DNA from: CAZFQG01 sp964520785
GTDB taxonomy: Bacteria; Planctomycetota; Planctomycetia; Pirellulales; Thermoguttaceae
Assembly: GCA_964520785.1 (NCBI GenBank)
Contig: CAZFQG010000145.1
Span: forward strand, 1 to 16,987
Reading direction: 5' to 3'
DNA: 16,987 bases
The notes beneath the pieces were generated by a model. The model was not told where the DNA came from. It worked only from the letters and a program-made list of their open reading frames with translations, and ran no database searches. Of this stretch, positions 14,384 through 16,987 are shown piece by piece; position 1 is the first letter of the stretch; every line of letters begins with the position of its first letter. Made by a program: the position numbers and the translations under genes.

Positions 14384-15196
14384 ATGAGATATGGCAGAAT
14401 CCGCCCGGAAACGGCGATTGGCCCGGCGGTCCTCGGCGTTGTCGGTCTTTTCCTTTGCGGCCCTTGGCTATCGGCCGGCGTTGCCGCCGAGGAGTTCCGC
14501 ATCGTGAACCGCGTTTACGTCGGCAACGAGAAGGAGCCGAAAGTGACCAGCACAACGCTCTTCCACGAACGGACCGTGTACGATTTTCTGGAGTCGCCGG
14601 CGGAAATAACCATTTTTGATCCGGACCGAGACCGGTTCATTCTTCTCAACACGGAGAAGAAAATCAAAACGGAGCTAACCACGAACGAGGTGGCACGATT
14701 CGCCGAGCGGCTGCAACAGTGGGCGAAGGAGCACCCGAGCCCGTTTCTTAGGTTCATGGGTTCGCCACGGTTCGAGGAGAAAATAAATGACGTGTCGCGA
14801 GAACTGGAATTCGATAGCCCGTTCGTGACCTACCAAATCGTGGCGGAGGATGCCAAGGACCCGGGAATTGCCGACCAATACCGGGAGTTCTCCGATTGGC
14901 TCGCGAAGCTTAATACCTTGCTCAATCCCGGTGCCTACCCCCCGCACGCGAGAATGCTCGTCAACTCGATCCTGGCGAAGCGGCACGAAGTCCCTGCGGA
15001 AGTGCGTTTGACGATGCGAACCAAAGGCCGTTTGCAGCTCCGGCCGGTCACGTTCCAGAGCAAACACCATTTGGTCCGGCGTCTCGTCGAATCCGACCGG
15101 CGCCGTATCGCCCAAGTCGCGGAATATCTTTCCATGTTCAGCTCGGTCAGTTTCAACGAATACCAAAAGGCCTGCCGCGAGGGAGAGAAAGAGTAG
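14384..15196 (+). CDS. Secreted protein of unknown function
   Basis: This encodes 270 residues. The basic start and hydrophobic run VLGVVGLFLCGPWLSAGVAA form a signal peptide with a likely cut near AA^EEF, so the product is exported. The mature part has IVNRVYVGNEKEPKVTSTTL, then ITIFDPDRDRFILLNTEKK, helical LTTNEVARFAERLQQWAK and a late LRPVTFQSKH strand. It reads as a soluble periplasmic alpha/beta protein. The pattern of a short strand-rich half naming a bound quantity is vaguely like LolA-type carriers, but no motif proves it. I do not recognise a named family. It stands alone, after a strong terminator, with only a weak GGAA ribosome binding site, and converges on the SYLF gene. Confidence 0.75.
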   Translation: MRYGRIRPETAIGPAVLGVVGLFLCGPWLSAGVAAEEFRIVNRVYVGNEKEPKVTSTTLFHERTVYDFLESPAEITIFDPDRDRFILLNTEKKIKTELTTNEVARFAERLQQWAKEHPSPFLRFMGSPRFEEKINDVSRELEFDSPFVTYQIVAEDAKDPGIADQYREFSDWLAKLNTLLNPGAYPPHARMLVNSILAKRHEVPAEVRLTMRTKGRLQLRPVTFQSKHHLVRRLVESDRRRIAQVAEYLSMFSSVSFNEYQKACREGEKE

Positions 15197-15204
15197 AAAT
15201 CGCC

Positions 15205-15236
15205 TCGCGGCGAACGATCCGCGGCGTCCCCTTTTT
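15205..15236 (+). terminator. Probable terminator after the unknown secreted-protein gene
   Basis: TCGCGG (15205-15210) pairs with CCGCGG (15219-15224) with one G-T pair and an 8-base loop; CTTTTT follows seven bases later. The stem sits nine bases past the stop codon, between two convergent genes (15197-15348 holds no gene). The offset T-run makes it only fair. Confidence 0.4.
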
Positions 15237-15348
15237 CGTTTCGGGAGTGAAACATAAGCTTCCACATCTGAAGCTCGTACCGAGCCGGTGACGCCCCGAG
15301 CCCGAAGATCGGCAATCTCGCGAATCGAAGTAACCGGGACGGATTCCT

Positions 15349-16404
15349 TCAATTCGGTGGAGGCGGTGGGAGTGGGTTTCCCACGGGCGCGACCGGGGCC
15401 TGAAGGCTTCGAGCATACTCGGCCAGGGCGATCCGGGTCTCTTGAAAATGTGGCAGCGCGGCGACGGACTGGTATTGGGGGTCGGTCGCGACGCGGTCGA
15501 AACGCCGTACGAACTCCTCGACGGCTTGAAGCGGGGGCGAGGGACCGTCCTGGAAAAGCTCGGCGGGGGGAGCGAAATAGGTCGTCCAACGCGAGTCCAA
15601 CCGCTGGGCGAAGTTGTGCCACGCCCTCGCTACGTTGCGCCTCGTGACGAGTTCCAACGGGACCAGCGTCGGTTCATGGAGCGACTCCGGCGGGGGCACG
15701 CGCTCGCTAGGGGCGAGCAGGCCCAACTCGGCGCGGAGTTGATCGGCCGCGGGCGGGATATGGATCGCCTGCCCGGTGAGAATCTCACCGGGGCGGACTC
15801 CGTCGCGGCCGTAGAACACGGAATTGGCTTCATCGTCGATTTCCAGGACCGATCCATCGATGGCGATCCCGGCGAAGAGACCTCGACTGCGAGAGTAAGA
15901 GAATATCTCGCCCCTCAGTTCGTCATCGGTCGCCGCGGCGGCCTGTCTGCCGATGGGACCGGCGGCGACTCCCACGTCGGCGCCCAGCGTCAGCTTGCCC
16001 CCACCATCGAGAACCCGTTTCAGGCTCCGCTGGTTCGTGAATACGAGAACCACGTCCGTCGCCTGCAATCCTGCCTGCCATCCGACGCTCCCTCCCGTCA
16101 GAACCACGAAGATCGGATTCCCCCACGTACCGTCCTCGCGACGAACGACGACGAATCCGCGACCACGTCTGCCGGCGACGACGAAACCGACCTTCAACAT
16201 GTCCGGAATCACCGCGACCGCTTCCGCGTCGCGGAACAGCGATTGGGGGATCGCCCTGGCGGGAACGCTCGCATTGGCGCGAAGAACCGAGATGCCGGTT
16301 TCCACGGTCCGCGATGGACGGTCCTGAGCGACCGCGCGTCCCGTGGTCGTGGAGAACATTGAGGCGGCCGTCAAAGCCACTAACGATGATATGACCAAAC
16401 GCAT
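15349..16404 (-). CDS. Secreted SYLF-domain (Ysc84-like) lipid-binding protein with a C-terminal extension
   Basis: This encodes 351 residues on the minus strand. A signal peptide (MRLVISSLVALTAASMF...AVA26^QD) is followed by a SYLF domain at about 38-200. It contains AIPQSLFRDAEAVAVIPDML, VVAGRRGRGFVVVR, GNPIFVVLTGGSVGWQAG, DVVLVFTNQRSLKRVL and RGLFAGIAIDGSVLEID. The family binds phosphoinositides in eukaryotes; bacterial secreted copies are little studied and presumed to bind lipid or membrane. After the domain come about 150 residues without a known motif, ending in a Pro-rich tail (PLPPPPPN). The frame is open another 99 codons upstream, but ATG at 16404 was chosen for its signal peptide and its GGAG (plus-strand 16412-16415) seven bases away. 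It is divergent from the beta-propeller gene. Confidence 0.87.
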   Translation of the reverse strand: MRLVISSLVALTAASMFSTTTGRAVAQDRPSRTVETGISVLRANASVPARAIPQSLFRDAEAVAVIPDMLKVGFVVAGRRGRGFVVVRREDGTWGNPIFVVLTGGSVGWQAGLQATDVVLVFTNQRSLKRVLDGGGKLTLGADVGVAAGPIGRQAAAATDDELRGEIFSYSRSRGLFAGIAIDGSVLEIDDEANSVFYGRDGVRPGEILTGQAIHIPPAADQLRAELGLLAPSERVPPPESLHEPTLVPLELVTRRNVARAWHNFAQRLDSRWTTYFAPPAELFQDGPSPPLQAVEEFVRRFDRVATDPQYQSVAALPHFQETRIALAEYARSLQAPVAPVGNPLPPPPPN

Positions 16405-16465
16405 TCCGTTGCTCCGTTGCTTGGGTCGGTGGATTCCGTTTTTTTCCTGAGTCGCCGAAGCGCTC

Positions 16466-16495
16466 ATTCTATCGCAATAGTGTATCCAGCGCCAA
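16466..16495 (-). promoter_or_regulatory. Promoter candidate for the SYLF gene
   Basis: Read on the minus strand, TTGGCG (16495-16490) and TAGAAT (16471-16466) lie 18 bases apart. The -10 box has one mismatch to consensus and the -35 box has two. The leader would be about 55 bases. Confidence 0.45.
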
Positions 16496-16561
16496 TGTCG
16501 ACCTATCCTACGCACTTCGGCAAGGAGTGTCTCACCCGCGATGAGACCGAAACCCCCGCGA

Positions 16562-16577
16562 TTTCGCGCTTTCGCGC
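16562..16577 (+). repeat. Tandem TTTCGCGC repeat beside a promoter
   Basis: TTTCGCGC occurs twice back to back (16562-16569, 16570-16577), ending one base before the -35 box of the plus-strand promoter. The neighbouring CGCGATTTCGCG is an inverted repeat. The position suits a regulator site, but no known operator is recognised. Confidence 0.35.
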
Positions 16578-16578
16578 G

Positions 16579-16607
16579 TTGAGCGGACGCGTGCGCAGGG
16601 TTAGAAT
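16579..16607 (+). promoter_or_regulatory. Promoter candidate for the beta-propeller gene
   Basis: TTGAGC (16579-16584) and TAGAAT (16602-16607) are spaced by 17 bases. The -10 box equals that proposed for the divergent SYLF gene. The leader of about 80 bases contains a short ACCC-CTTC-GGGT stem just before the ribosome binding site. Confidence 0.5.
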
Positions 16608-16692
16608 GGACTTGGAATCCGTCGAATTGCCACCATGCATGGCGAAGTATTCCTTCCTGTGTTCGACTACCCCTTCGGGTCAAGGAACCACT

Positions 16693-16987
16693 ATGTTTCA
16701 TACGAATAACTCTTCCAGGGGGACAACGGATTTGAGTGAGACCCTTTCGATACCATTCTTAATAGCCGTAGTACTCCCCTTTTTGAGTGCATTTCCTTGT
16801 GTGGCTGACCAGCCTCGATGGGGGGAGTTGTACTCTCGCAACATGGTCTCCGACCAGACCGGTTTGCCTGAACTCTTCGACGCCGGAAAGCGCGATGAGG
16901 CCGGGAATATCGACTTGAGCGCGACTCAAAACGTGAAATGGGTTGCCCGATTGGGTGGGCAGGCAAACGGTTCCCCGATTGTCGCGG
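16693..16987 (+). CDS. Secreted PQQ-like beta-propeller protein, N-terminal part (3' truncated)
   Basis: The frame starts at ATG 16693, with AGGA (16683-16686) six bases upstream, and is still open at the window end: 98 complete codons. A rather long N-region (MFHTNNSSRGTTDLSE) precedes a hydrophobic signal segment (IPFLIAVVLPFLSAFPCVA) with a likely cut before DQP. The mature start WGELYSRNMVSDQTGLPELF and the phrase NVKWVARLGGQANGSPIV match the opening of planctomycete PQQ-binding-like beta-propeller proteins, where the W-x-A/L-x-LG-x-x-x-GSP line is the first blade. These proteins are exported, sometimes linked to quinoproteins or outer-membrane assembly, but the visible piece does not show which. 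A later ATG is unlikely because it would lose the signal peptide. Confidence 0.72.
   Translation, partial: MFHTNNSSRGTTDLSETLSIPFLIAVVLPFLSAFPCVADQPRWGELYSRNMVSDQTGLPELFDAGKRDEAGNIDLSATQNVKWVARLGGQANGSPIVA

Noticed and set aside
15442..16362. 306-residue plus-strand ORF opposite the SYLF gene
   Set aside because: It is Arg/Gly/Asp-rich shadow sequence; the minus strand encodes a clear SYLF domain with signal peptide.

Overview
The window looks like chromosomal DNA from a high-GC member of the Planctomycetota, possibly a Pirellulales-type lineage. The grounds are a planctomycete-style type II secretion (T2SS) operon, a surface protein combining C-type lectin, dockerin-like and PEP-CTERM parts, a secreted SYLF protein, and a PQQ-type beta-propeller start of a kind common in that phylum. 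The taxonomy is inferred from gene content. No rRNA, tRNA, insertion sequence, CRISPR array or integrase was seen.

Bases 1-7897 form one plus-strand operon for a T2SS inner-membrane platform and pseudopilus, in the order gspF (5' truncated), G, H, I, J, K, L, M. Most junctions are 4-base ATGA overlaps, which suggests coupled translation. GspF is the platform protein, GspG the major pseudopilin, GspH/I/J/K the minor pseudopilins, and GspL/GspM the assembly scaffold. GspK is about twice the usual size because of a Gly/Arg/Ser-rich insert. The last protein appears to join a GspM/PilO-like part to a GspC/PilP-like part. No secretin (gspD) gene follows, and gspE is not in view.

Bases 7898-10992 hold a non-coding gap with a good sigma-70-like promoter (TTGACG-17-CATAAT), a secreted GH95-like glycoside hydrolase with altered catalytic-motif positions, and a second gap. 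That gap carries a possible terminator, another strong promoter (TTGACG-18-TATACT), and a leader of about 230 bases containing a hairpin and a possible 27-codon ORF with a near-consensus ribosome binding site.

Bases 10993-14076 encode a 1027-residue modular exported protein: signal peptide, two C-type-lectin-like domains, three PA14-like modules, a dockerin-like EF-hand pair and a PEP-CTERM sorting tail. A strong rho-independent terminator follows at 14177-14222.

Bases 14384-15196 encode a secreted protein of unknown function. It converges on a minus-strand SYLF-domain protein (15349-16404). Divergent from that gene, a secreted PQQ-like beta-propeller protein starts at 16693 and runs off the window. 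The gap between these last two holds a promoter candidate on each strand. Functionally, the left half is a protein export machine. Most of the right half encodes exported or surface proteins, some of which could be its cargo, although nothing in the sequence proves that link.
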